This document shows positions 42,701-49,852 of a stretch of DNA of 64,000 bases, piece after piece (the stretch's first letter is position 1; each line of letters opens with the position of its first letter). The DNA lies in assembly GCF_042433955.1 (NCBI RefSeq), contig NZ_JBHLUH010000003.1:1-64000 (forward strand), read 5' to 3'. The position numbers and the translations under genes are program-made. The notes under the pieces are model-generated. The model did not search any database. It saw only the letters and a program-made list of their open reading frames with translations, and was not told the DNA's origin. The DNA comes from Phytohabitans kaempferiae. Its GTDB lineage: Bacteria > Actinomycetota > Actinomycetes > Mycobacteriales > Micromonosporaceae.

Positions 42701-42943
42701 GGCGTAACGGTCGTGGACCGCCGCGTCGCGCTCGGCGAACGCGGTGCCGCCCGCCGGGCCCTGGATCAGCACCGACCGTTCCTCGGGGGCCGCGGACGCC
42801 ACGGCGCTGCGCGCGCCCGCGTCGACCACCTCTCGGCTGTAGTCGGCCAGGCCGGTGAGCAGTACGGTCGCGATCAATGTCGCACCTGTCGCCGCGAAGA
42901 GGAGATTCTTCACTCCACGGGCGCGACGAAACACCAGCCTCAT
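39770..42943 (-). CDS. ABC transporter permease, FtsX/LolE type (1057 residues)
   Basis: The first gene of the operon encodes a permease with the same plan as its neighbour: an N-terminal helix (FAATGATLIATVLLTGLA), two extracytoplasmic MacB-like domains and two FtsX helix bundles (LVAVLMNEQRRGETALLRAR and GELAVLHTLGASPRLLGRSL). The two permeases probably form a heterodimer with the two ATPases. The gene begins 160 bp from the divergent 43104 gene, so the promoter lies in that gap. The cargo cannot be deduced. Confidence 0.88.
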   Translation of the reverse strand: MRLVFRRARGVKNLLFAATGATLIATVLLTGLADYSREVVDAGARSAVASAAPEERSVLIQGPAGGTAFAERDAAVHDRYANGFAGLDARVSTAGYAVGRQLTGEVGDANPDKDGVVFASVTFLDGLAEHADLVGGAWPEPGATPRRTALAEAAARTLHLEVGDRITVHDRLSRTSSEIEVSGIWRPRDPNAPYWRLAPGVGDGAAPQSSTYGPFVVDRADFLSGFSASASAAWLVEPDLAGASLAQLDGVARAATEAVDTLAEDIGLGSSGLVTSRLDQLTERLERADMVGRSALITPMLLMVVLGGYALVLVAVLMNEQRRGETALLRARGAARLQLAGLAAREAALVVLPAAVLAPLLASQILEYVDRVPMLAAGALRLAPRFDTLTWAVAALAAAGCAVAMLGPALRRGDTYVAEMASRSRPTRRAAAQRASLDIALVGLAVLGWFQLRQYSSPLAGGNLGIDPLLAASPTLGVLAGAAIALRALPPLTRLAERAVDRKPWTATIFGMWQAGRRPQAGPVLLLALAVAVSTLAWCLAGTSERSLVDQADHSVGADLRLVEATRYAPEGRAAEITALPGAETALPAWRDSLRLGTESTSASVISLDAAAAAGVVRIRDDVAGGSPQALFAKLSEGRAEAPVVELPAETRRISGEVVTQVANWTSDFYQPPEPEVRTDAVFAVPGGYQRVPLGVSTNAQPLRFAVDLPEHLLPARLAGFTVGSSGPAGFQVSWRVRSLVAGDSPVDLAATGQWQARTRAGTEATGGEGPTAQHTQENAGLWGYEQPLNLVVTRVRQAKPVPVVATPAALTALRLGNGDETRMSLGQDEVGVRIAGTVAAVPGTEDAAALLADLPSLAAEAFYGYGEVRQPQEWWLATGDDPQATATAAAALSGIQVLDRRAAAEEAGRDPYGVGARAALFAAALGAVVIAAMGIGVDIRATARRRIGELAVLHTLGASPRLLGRSLVAEQTFLAGVGVLVGLVVGIGVAATMAPLVILTPAAGRPVPEPLLTVVWSPVGATAAGLLLLTLALSASVALAARQRLIAAQLRIGADA

Positions 42944-43103
42944 GCGTCTCCGTCTCTTTACCGCCTACGCGTGATGGATGATCGAGGCTGCGGAGAAGGT
43001 TGGCATGGTTACCGGAACGTAATCTGGGACGGCCGCGCCTAAATGATCTCTGAGTAGTGAGAAACCCGCACTCTGATTCGCTCATGGCCGTTAGCGTCGT
43101 CAC

Positions 43104-43661
43104 ATGAGGGTCCAGCGGGGCCGGCTGCTTCGAAATGCCGCCGGCAGCCTCGGCATCCTGCTGATCCTTGTCGTCATCGCGGTGGGGCTGCCCGCGGTCG
43201 ATCGCTCCTTTCCCGCCGAGCGTGCCGTCCCGCACCACCTGCCGTACGAGGTGGGCGGCGGCGTCTCGGTCGTACCTCCGGCGGGAGCCGTGCTCGACGT
43301 GACCCGCACCCGCCCCACCGCCCGCCAGGGCACGGCGCTGTTCGTCCTCGGGCCGGTGCGGTACGTCCTCGTGGTCGCCCCCTTCGACGGCGACCTCGAC
43401 GGCGCGGTCGACCGCCTGCGGCGCAAGGTGACAAGTGCCGACGGGCAGCTCGACGCCGGCCTGCCCGCGCTCACCGGCACCGGGCTGGGCGGGCGCTCGG
43501 GCGCGTACACGACGCCGGACCGGGCCGGGCGGTACGCCGTCTTCCTCGCCCCCACCGTCTCCATCGAGGTGACCGTGAGCGGCACCGAGACCCAGCTCGA
43601 AGAGATCGAGCCGGTGATCGCCGCGAGCGTCGCCACCATCACGTACCAGGAGCGGATGTGA
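43104..43661 (+). CDS. Single-pass membrane protein coupled to PrsW
   Basis: The 185-residue protein has one N-terminal transmembrane helix (SLGILLILVVIAVGLPAV) and an extracytoplasmic domain of about 150 residues without recognised motifs. Its last codons overlap the GTG of the PrsW gene (ATGTGA), so the two are translated together. A partner or substrate of the protease is a reasonable but unproven idea. Confidence 0.72.
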   Translation: MRVQRGRLLRNAAGSLGILLILVVIAVGLPAVDRSFPAERAVPHHLPYEVGGGVSVVPPAGAVLDVTRTRPTARQGTALFVLGPVRYVLVVAPFDGDLDGAVDRLRRKVTSADGQLDAGLPALTGTGLGGRSGAYTTPDRAGRYAVFLAPTVSIEVTVSGTETQLEEIEPVIAASVATITYQERM

Positions 43662-44989
43662 CCGCCGCCGCGGGCTGCCCCGGTGGCCACGGTGTGCCCC
43701 CGCGCAGCGCCCGCACCGCGCCCGTACGCCCCACGCCGGCCTGGGCGGTGGCCCGCAAGTCGCTGCTGCTGCCCGCGTTCTGGCTGGTCGCGCTCCTGCT
43801 CGCGGTGGGCGCCGCCCGGATGGCGATGCTCATCCGGCAGGCGGTGGCCGAGTACCCGGTGGCGACCATCACCGCGCTCGCGCTCTTCGCGGTGTACGCG
43901 GTGCCGTTCTGGCTCTTCGTCGCCGCGCTCGACTATCTGGAACGGGAGCCGCCGCTCCTGCTCGCCACCGCCTTCGCCTGGGGCGGGCTGGTGGCCACCA
44001 CCGTCTCCGCGCCGGGCAGCGTCGCGATCCAGAACATGCTCGCCAAGGGGCACTCCCCGGCCTTCGCGGCCGCGTGGGGCTCGGCGATCGCCGGGCCGAC
44101 CGTCGAGGAGGTAGCCAAGACGCTCGGCATCGTCGTGATCGTGCTGATCGCGCGGGCACAGATAAACAGCGTGCTCGACGGGGTCATCTACGGCTCGCTG
44201 GTCGGGCTCGGCTTCCAGGTGGTCGAAGACATCGTGTACGCGGTGAGCGCGGTCAACGCCGCCGGGCGTGGCGACGAGGTGGGGCCGGTGCTCGCCACCT
44301 TCTTCGTCCGCGGCTTCCTCGCCGGCCTTTGGAGTCACACGCTCTTCAGCGCGCTCGCCGGCGCCGGCGTGGCTTCCGTGCTGGTCCGCACCGACCGCAC
44401 CCTGCGCTTCCGGATCGGCGTGGCGGTCGCCTGCTTCCTCGGCGCGTGGGCCTGCCACTTCGTCTGGAACTCGCCGCTGCTCACCGTGGAGGCCGGCGAC
44501 AACGGATACCTCCTGATCGCCGTGCTGCTGACGAAGGGCATCCCGCCGCTGCTGGCGATCCTGCTGCTGGTACGCACCGCCCGGCACCGCGAGGCGGACT
44601 ACTACACGCAGCAGCTCGCCGCGCTGGACGACCCGGACATCGCCACGCCCGCCGAGCTGAACGTGCTGAGCATGGGACACCTGCGCGCCAATGCCCGCCG
44701 GCACGCGTACGCCCGGGCCGGCGTGCTCGGGCGGCGGGCGGTACGCCGGCTCCAGCGGGCCCAGGCGCGCCTGGCGCTGGAGCTGAGCCGGGCGCAGACC
44801 ACGCACGACACCGCCTCGGTCGAGCAGTGGCGCGACGAGGTGCTGCGGCAGCGGGGGCGGTTGCGCCTGCTGGGGCATCCGGAGGCGGTCGCCCGCGACG
44901 TGCGGCGTGGCTCGATGCGCCGGCGGATGCTCACGCTCGCCATCGCGCTGCTGGTCCTGACGGCGGCGTGCGCCGCGCTCTCGCTGTAG
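43658..44989 (+). CDS. PrsW-family intramembrane metalloprotease
   Basis: The 443-residue protein has about eight hydrophobic helices. The PrsW motifs are present: an EE pair in AGPTVEEVAKTLG, a second acidic site in LGFQVVEDIVYA, and His in FLAGLWSHTLFSA and WACHFVWN, which are likely zinc ligands or catalytic residues. In Bacillus PrsW cleaves an anti-sigma factor, but no candidate anti-sigma is obvious here other than the coupled upstream protein. A cytosolic, Arg-rich C-terminal stretch of about 120 residues ends in a final helix. Confidence 0.88.
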   Translation: MTAAAGCPGGHGVPPRSARTAPVRPTPAWAVARKSLLLPAFWLVALLLAVGAARMAMLIRQAVAEYPVATITALALFAVYAVPFWLFVAALDYLEREPPLLLATAFAWGGLVATTVSAPGSVAIQNMLAKGHSPAFAAAWGSAIAGPTVEEVAKTLGIVVIVLIARAQINSVLDGVIYGSLVGLGFQVVEDIVYAVSAVNAAGRGDEVGPVLATFFVRGFLAGLWSHTLFSALAGAGVASVLVRTDRTLRFRIGVAVACFLGAWACHFVWNSPLLTVEAGDNGYLLIAVLLTKGIPPLLAILLLVRTARHREADYYTQQLAALDDPDIATPAELNVLSMGHLRANARRHAYARAGVLGRRAVRRLQRAQARLALELSRAQTTHDTASVEQWRDEVLRQRGRLRLLGHPEAVARDVRRGSMRRRMLTLAIALLVLTAACAALSL

Positions 44990-44996
44990 ACACACA

Positions 44997-45026
44997 TCAG
45001 GGGCGCCCCTCGTGGGACGCCCCTGA
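44997..45026. terminator. Bidirectional hairpin between the PrsW and repeat-protein genes
   Basis: The stem TCAGGGGCG / CGCCCCTGA with an inner CCC/GGG pairing sits between the converging PrsW gene and the 82-residue repeat-protein gene and could serve both strands. Confidence 0.7.
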
Positions 45027-45046
45027 CTCTGCACCTCGTGCTGGCT

Positions 45047-45295
45047 CTACGGGGTCGGCGGGTGACCGCCGTCGCCCTCGACCACCTGCTCCGGCGTGCC
45101 GTCTTCGTCCAGGTCGCTCATCGTGACGTTGACCTTGCCGTCGCTGTCCGTGTCGAACTGGAAGAGATCGGGCTTGCCGTCGCCGTCGGTGTCGGCCGCC
45201 CAGAGGTCGGTCTTGCCGTCGCCGTCGGTGTCCATCTTCAACAGGTCGACGCGCTCGTCGCCCCTGGTCTCAACCGTTTCCTGCGGCTCGCTCAT
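45047..45295 (-). CDS. Small acidic protein with four DxDxDG repeats
   Basis: The 82-residue product contains four tandem 13-residue units: MDTDGDGKTDLWA, ADTDGDGKPDLFQ, FDTDSDGKVNVTM and SDLDEDGTPEQVV. Each has the D-x-D-x-D-G-x-x-D pattern typical of single Ca-binding loops such as those of dockerins or thrombospondin type-3 repeats. No signal peptide is seen. It lies 107 bp after a longer paralogue, with a hairpin between them, so it is probably expressed separately. The function is unknown. Confidence 0.78.
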   Translation of the reverse strand: MSEPQETVETRGDERVDLLKMDTDGDGKTDLWAADTDGDGKPDLFQFDTDSDGKVNVTMSDLDEDGTPEQVVEGDGGHPPTP

Positions 45296-45331
45296 GCTCG
45301 TCCTTCGCTTGCGGTGTCTGCGGTCCCAGGT

Positions 45332-45359
45332 CCCTGGGGCCTGCCGACAGGCCCCAGGG
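45332..45359 (-). terminator. Terminator after the 206-residue repeat protein
   Basis: A perfect 12-bp stem (CCCTGGGGCCTG with CAGGCCCCAGGG) and a 4-base loop lie between the two repeat-protein genes. Confidence 0.8.
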
Positions 45360-45402
45360 CACCCTAAGCGGCGGTGACGATCCGTGCCAGCCGAAGCGAG
45401 AG

Positions 45403-46023
45403 TCAGCTAGCGGCGTACGGGTTGACCGGCTGCTGCTCGGGCCGGCCGTCGTGGTTGGTGTCGGTCACGGCCACGTCGGGCGTGCCGTCGTTGTTGGTGT
45501 CCACGAAGGCCACGTCGGGCTTGCCGTCGTAGTCGACGTCGGAAATCCAGGTGTCAGCCTTGCCGTTGTAGTCGGTGTCCAGCGTGACGTGGTCGATCTT
45601 GCCGTCGTCGTTGTGGTCGACGGCGACGTAGTCGATCCGGCCGTCGGCGTTGGTGTCGGCGAGCGCGGCGTCGAGGTCGCCGTCGTCGTCGTAGTCCTTC
45701 AGGATCGTGTCGAGGCGCCCGTCGTTGTTGCTGTCCACGTAGACCGTGTCGGCGTTTCCGTCACTGTCGCTGTCGTGCTGAACGAGGTCCGCGTATCCGT
45801 CCCCGTCGAGGTCGACCACCACGTCCGTGGAACCGTCCACATTGTGCTTCACGATCGAGTCCGGCTCGCCGTGCGGCTCGGTGTAGTGCTGGTCGTGGCC
45901 GTACGGCTGGTCCTGCACCGGCTGGTCGTAGCCGGTGTCGTGGCCGCTGTCGCCGCTGGCGCCGAAGCCCTCGTGACCGGTGCTCGGGTCGTCGGTCAGG
46001 GTCGGGTCGTCGAACTCGCTCAT
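45403..46023 (-). CDS. Acidic protein with about ten tandem DxDxDG repeats
   Basis: The 206-residue protein begins MSEFDDPTLTDDPSTGHEGF and has a Gly/His/Asp-rich N-terminal 60 residues. Then come ten 13-residue units in strict register, for example VDSNNDGRLDTIL, ADTNADGRIDYVA, VDHNDDGKIDHVT and VDTNNDGTPDVAV. The repeats match the Ca-loop consensus and would give a solenoid in which each turn binds one ion. There is no signal peptide, so a cytosolic or non-classically exported location is likely. A paralogue with four repeats follows. The ATG at 46023 is preceded by GGAG. Confidence 0.82.
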   Translation of the reverse strand: MSEFDDPTLTDDPSTGHEGFGASGDSGHDTGYDQPVQDQPYGHDQHYTEPHGEPDSIVKHNVDGSTDVVVDLDGDGYADLVQHDSDSDGNADTVYVDSNNDGRLDTILKDYDDDGDLDAALADTNADGRIDYVAVDHNDDGKIDHVTLDTDYNGKADTWISDVDYDGKPDVAFVDTNNDGTPDVAVTDTNHDGRPEQQPVNPYAAS

Positions 46024-46118
46024 CGTGGGCTCCGTTTCGGTCTCGCTTCGTTGATGAGGGAACCGTACGGCGCGCACACCACCCCACGGATCCCGGAAAC
46101 GTGCCAGGCAGACTGACT

Positions 46119-46283
46119 GGGCCTGTTTCATGAGGGTCGGTCGAGCCGAGGCGGAGTCCAGGCGGCGTCCGGTGGTGCCGGGCGGAAGGTCGCATACCGG
46201 TGTTGTATGTGGCCTTTCGTCCGGTGCCGCCGGTCGTCGTCTGGGCCCGCCGCAGGCCGGCCATGCCCTCATGAAACAGGCCC
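46119..46283. mobile_element. MITE-like fully self-complementary 165-bp element
   Basis: Perfect 18-bp terminal inverted repeats (GGGCCTGTTTCATGAGGG at 46119-46136 and its complement at 46266-46283) bound a 165-bp block. The interior is also an imperfect palindrome centred at 46201 (CATAC 46193-46197 with GTATG 46205-46209), so the whole element can fold into one long hairpin. It has no coding capacity. I see no convincing target-site duplication. The G of the TAG stop codon of the adjacent solute-binding protein gene lies within the element. The ends resemble those of some IS elements, but I cannot assign the parent. Confidence 0.75.
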
Positions 46284-47623
46284 TATTGGCGCAACTCCAC
46301 GCCCGCTGCGACGAGGGCCTTGATGACGTTCGCCGACTCGCCGTAGCCGATCACCAGTACGGCATCCGCCTTGAAGTCCCTGATCTGATTGGCGCCCTCG
46401 CCGAAGTCGAGCGGCGCGGCGGGGTCCTCCGGCGGGTCGTACGTCAGCAGCTTCAGGTTGCCGGCGTCGATACCGGCCTTCTCCAGCTCGGCGCGGACGT
46501 TGCCCTGCAGGCCCTCGCCGTACGAGTCCTTGCGGGCCACGATCGCGATCTGCTGCGAGCCGTCCCGCATGATCACATCGGCGAGCGCCTTGCCCTGCAA
46601 CAGGTCCGAGGGGGCGGTGCGGAAGTAGAGCCCCTGGTCGTCGACCTCGCTCAGCCCGGCGTCGGTGTTGCACGGGGAGAAGAGGATCAGCCCGGCCTTG
46701 ACCACGTCCGGCAGTACGGCTCGGGAGATGCCCGAGGCACCGGCCCCGATGATCACGTGTACGCCCGCCGCGACGTGCGACGCCACGGTCTCCTTGGCCT
46801 TCTCCGGGTTGGTGCCGTCGTCGCCGTCGACCCACTCGACCGGCTGGCCGAGCACGCCACCGGCGGCGTTGACATCGCGGATGGCGAGCGCGGAGCCGGC
46901 GGCCAGCGGTGGGTTGGCCAGCGCCAGGTCACCGGTCTGCGGCAGCAGGCCACCGATCTTGAGGGGCGCGCCGGTCTCGGCCTGGTCGCGCCCCTCGGTC
47001 GGGCGCGGGGCGGGGGCCTGCTTGGTGGTCGTGGTCGCCTCGTCGCCCGCGCCGACGAACTCGGTCTTGCCGTCGTCGAGGCGGTCGCTCGAGTCGAAGT
47101 GCATGGTCGCGTAGCTGGCGGTGGAGGGCTCGCCTGCGTCGGTGAAGCCGCCGCGCTTGAGCGAGACGCCCCGGTACTCGATGTCGCGACCGGCCCGCGC
47201 GAGGTCCAGGCAGGCCTTGGGAGTGTCGCAGCGCTCGCCCTCGGTGGTCACGCCGTTGATGTACTTTGCGATCTCGCCAGGGCTGGTGCTGCCGGCGAGC
47301 TCGGCGGCGAGGGAGCTGATCACCACGGCGTCATAACTCTCGCCCGCGTAGACGAAGTCGCCCAGATCCTGGTCGACCGAGCGCAGCCGCTTCTTGAAGT
47401 CGTCGCTGAGCGGGGTCATCGGCGTGGTGCCCTTCATGCCCGCCAGCAGGCCCGCCTGATCCTTGAATTGGTCACCGAACGAGTTGATCATGTTGCCGTC
47501 TGAACCGTAGAGACGGACCGGATTAGCGGTGTTCTCCTCCGGTGTATCCGATGTACCGCAGCCGGCGATAGCGAGCAGGAACGCGGTGCAGGCGGCGATG
47601 GCAGCGCTGCGCGAGCCGTGCAT
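46283..47623 (-). CDS. ABC-type substrate-binding lipoprotein with lobes in permuted order
   Basis: The 446-residue protein has a lipoprotein signal (TAFLLAIAGC, Cys22) and belongs to the branched-chain amino acid-type (LivJ/Peripla_BP_6) family, but the order is unusual. Residues 35-190 correspond to the C-terminal lobe (VRLYGSDGNMINSFGDQF, then FVYAGESYDAVV). A flexible TTTTKQAPAPRP linker follows, and residues 220-446 are the N-terminal lobe (LKIGGLLPQTGDLA, then GGVLGQPVEWVDGDDG and VHVIIGAGASG). The last residues (LVAAGVELRQ) would join smoothly to NPVRLYG, as at the normal hinge. The stop is formed at the edge of the MITE-like element. No permease or ATPase genes are adjacent. Confidence 0.82.
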   Translation of the reverse strand: MHGSRSAAIAACTAFLLAIAGCGTSDTPEENTANPVRLYGSDGNMINSFGDQFKDQAGLLAGMKGTTPMTPLSDDFKKRLRSVDQDLGDFVYAGESYDAVVISSLAAELAGSTSPGEIAKYINGVTTEGERCDTPKACLDLARAGRDIEYRGVSLKRGGFTDAGEPSTASYATMHFDSSDRLDDGKTEFVGAGDEATTTTKQAPAPRPTEGRDQAETGAPLKIGGLLPQTGDLALANPPLAAGSALAIRDVNAAGGVLGQPVEWVDGDDGTNPEKAKETVASHVAAGVHVIIGAGASGISRAVLPDVVKAGLILFSPCNTDAGLSEVDDQGLYFRTAPSDLLQGKALADVIMRDGSQQIAIVARKDSYGEGLQGNVRAELEKAGIDAGNLKLLTYDPPEDPAAPLDFGEGANQIRDFKADAVLVIGYGESANVIKALVAAGVELRQ

Positions 47624-47743
47624 GAGGTTGTCCTCCCTCCCCGGGGGTCGGCGGGGGTCCGGTGGGGACACTAGCGTGCCTCCGGGTACGCAGTGTGACT
47701 GCGGTCGCAGGCCATTCTCGTACGGGCGAGTAACCTCCGCTGC

Positions 47744-48160
47744 GTGGAACCTGCGGCAGAGGTCTCGAAGGGTACGCACTCGCTCGATCCTGGCGCGCTG
47801 GCCGAGCGACTGGGGATCACCGTCGTCGAGGCGTCCCCCGAGCGCGTGGTCGGGACGATGCCGGTCGAGGGCAACACGCAGCCGATGGGCCTGCTGCACG
47901 GCGGCGCCTCGGCGGTGCTGGCCGAGACGCTCGGCTCGTTCGGCGCGGTCACGCACGGGAGTACGATCGGGCGCCCCTTCGCGGTTGGAGTTGATCTCAA
48001 CGCGACGCATCACAAGGCGGTGCGCGCGGGCACGGTCACGGGCGTCGCGACGCCGGTGCACTGCGGCGGGACGATCGCCACGTACGAGATAGTCATCACG
48101 GACGAGAGCGGCGCTCGCGTCTGCACGGCCCGCCTGACCTGCCTGTTGCGAGCTGCCTGA
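47744..48160 (+). CDS. Hotdog-fold thioesterase (PaaI/YdiI type)
   Basis: The 138-residue protein has the hotdog signature PMGLLHGGASAVLAETLGSF, with the Gly-rich turn and a Glu in the position used for catalysis in this family, followed by VGVDLNATHHKAVRAG. It probably hydrolyses aromatic or acyl-CoA thioesters in the cytosol. It starts at GTG 47744 and is divergent from the binding-protein gene. The substrate is unknown. Confidence 0.87.
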   Translation: MEPAAEVSKGTHSLDPGALAERLGITVVEASPERVVGTMPVEGNTQPMGLLHGGASAVLAETLGSFGAVTHGSTIGRPFAVGVDLNATHHKAVRAGTVTGVATPVHCGGTIATYEIVITDESGARVCTARLTCLLRAA

Positions 48161-48229
48161 GAAGAAGCTGTGTTGGCGTGAAGTCATTTCGTCGCGCACA
48201 CCTTGACCACGCGGCATACCCTTCGCCTC

Positions 48230-48619
48230 GTGACCGAAGTTCCGTCAGAGGCGTTCGACGACGCCGCCCAGGTGCTCCGCAGCGCGCTGGCCGGCGACAG
48301 TGACGCCGTGGTCGGGGCGTTCGACGCGGTGGTCGACCGGTCCGGCGTCGCCGGTGCGTACGGCGTGGCGTGGTGCATAGCGGCCACGATGGTCGGTGAC
48401 AACGTGCAGCGCGGGCGCTGGACGCTCGACTTTCCCGGGATCGACGAGGCTCGCTACGACGCACGCTGGGTCGCCCGCTTCGTGAGTGCGTACGCCAACG
48501 CCGACGCCTCCACCGGCGAGGCCCTCTTCGGCGCCGCCCTCGCCGACGGCCAGCTCCCCGAGTGCCTCCTGACGCTCGCCGGCTCGGCCGTGGCCACGCT
48601 GCGCCGCCGCGCCGCCTGA
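48230..48619 (+). CDS. Small protein of unknown function
   Basis: A 129-residue acidic protein (VTEVPSEAFDDAAQVLRSAL) predicted to be all helical. I see no known domain, signal peptide or membrane segment. The GTG at 48230 is favoured over a TTG at 48203. It follows the thioesterase by 69 bp on the same strand. Confidence 0.6.
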   Translation: MTEVPSEAFDDAAQVLRSALAGDSDAVVGAFDAVVDRSGVAGAYGVAWCIAATMVGDNVQRGRWTLDFPGIDEARYDARWVARFVSAYANADASTGEALFGAALADGQLPECLLTLAGSAVATLRRRAA

Positions 48620-48644
48620 CCCGCGTCGCCTGACTCGCGCCTCC

Positions 48645-49421
48645 TCAGCGCCCGTCGAGGAGGTATCCGGCCACGACCGGGGCGAGCGTCTCGTGCGGTA
48701 CCCCGTGCCACTCCCCGGCCAGGCCGCGGTGCGTGCCGTTGGGCAGGGCCTCGACCACGGCGGCGGCCATGCCGGTCAGGTCGCCGGAGCTGCCGTGGCT
48801 GCCGATGACCAGCGTCGGCACCGTCACCGACCGGACCAGCGGGAGCGACATGGCGTCGGAGAGGCGGCAGTCGTACACCAGCGTGTGCGCCACCGCCTCC
48901 AGCGCCGCCCACACCTCCGGTGACATCTCCGCCATGATCTCGTCGGGCACGCCGATGCCCCGGTGGAACGCCTCCACCGCGTCCCGGCGGCGCCCCGCCT
49001 CGACCAGCGCCGCGATCTCGGCCGTGAACGCGCTCTCGCCCCCGGGCGCCTCGACCGGCTCGATCGGCGGCTCGAAGAGCGCCATCCGGGGTACCGGCAG
49101 CCCGGCCGAGGCCGCGTGGAGGGCGAGCAGGCCGCCGGAGGAGAGGGCGTATAGGTACGCCGAGCCGCCCGCCGCCGCGATGAGCGCGGCGATGTCGTCC
49201 ACCTCCCGGTCGATCGCGTACGGCGGTGTGTCCGTGCTGGTGCCCCGCCCGCGCCGGTCGTACACGTACACGGTGAAGTCGGCCGCCAGCAGCTCCACCG
49301 GCGCCGGCAGGGGGCGGAAGTCCCGGTAGTTGCCGGCCGCGTCCACCACGATGAGCGCGGGACCGGTGCCCACGCGCTCGTACGCGATCGAGGTGCCGTC
49401 GCGCGAAACGACCTTGTCCAT
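48645..49421 (-). CDS. Alpha/beta hydrolase
   Basis: The 258-residue enzyme starts MDKVVSRDGTSIAYERVGTG. The nucleophile elbow reads YALSSGGLLAL, and the oxyanion strand is ALIVVDAAGNYRDFRP. A late LVIGSHGS segment and WHGVPHETLAP place the acid and His. Many such single-domain hydrolases lie next to YCII/ECF42 genes, as here, where it is divergent from them. The substrate is unknown. Confidence 0.88.
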   Translation of the reverse strand: MDKVVSRDGTSIAYERVGTGPALIVVDAAGNYRDFRPLPAPVELLAADFTVYVYDRRGRGTSTDTPPYAIDREVDDIAALIAAAGGSAYLYALSSGGLLALHAASAGLPVPRMALFEPPIEPVEAPGGESAFTAEIAALVEAGRRRDAVEAFHRGIGVPDEIMAEMSPEVWAALEAVAHTLVYDCRLSDAMSLPLVRSVTVPTLVIGSHGSSGDLTGMAAAVVEALPNGTHRGLAGEWHGVPHETLAPVVAGYLLDGR

Positions 49422-49489
49422 CTCTCGTCCCTCCGTCTGGTTAGCTGGGGCTTCGGGACGTAGTCGAACGGCGAAGGCGAGAATCGACA

Positions 49490-49852
49490 GTGAAGTACGT
49501 CTGCCTTTTCTACGCCGACGAGGCGCGCGTCCTGGCGATGTCGCAGGCCGAGGTCGACGCGCTGATCGACGAGACCACCGCCCTGGAGGAAGACCTGCGG
49601 GCGAGCGGCCAGCTTGTCGTCGGCCAGGCGCTGGAGCAGGTCGAGTCCGCCGTGACCGTACGCGTGCGCGACGGCCGCCTCTCCGCCACCGATGGCCCCT
49701 TCGCGGAGACGAACGAGCAGCTCGGCGGCTTCATGCTGATCGAGGCGCGCGACCTCGACGAGGCCATCCAGATCGCCGGGCGGATCCCGAGCGCCCGCCT
49801 CGGCAGCATCGAGGTGCGCCCGGCGTTCGACCTCATGCGCGAACACTCGTGA
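49490..49852 (+). CDS. YCII/DGPF-domain protein, partner of ECF42 sigma
   Basis: The 120-residue protein starts MKYVCLFYADEARVLAM and carries the DGPF motif in LSATDGPFAETNEQLGGF and a VRPAFD end. It is the paralogue of the protein at 1063-1434. Its stop overlaps the GTG of the sigma factor gene, the same design as in the broken copy. It is proposed to act with the sigma factor in signalling; the mechanism is unknown. Confidence 0.9.
   Translation: MKYVCLFYADEARVLAMSQAEVDALIDETTALEEDLRASGQLVVGQALEQVESAVTVRVRDGRLSATDGPFAETNEQLGGFMLIEARDLDEAIQIAGRIPSARLGSIEVRPAFDLMREHS

Noticed and set aside
45403..46023. EF-hand protein of the calmodulin type
   Set aside because: The loops recur every 13 residues without the helices that flank true EF-hands.
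46283..47623. Frameshift or two fused binding proteins as explanation for the odd lobe order
   Set aside because: The frame is unbroken with uniform codon use, and the total length is that of a single binding protein, so permutation explains it better than fusion.
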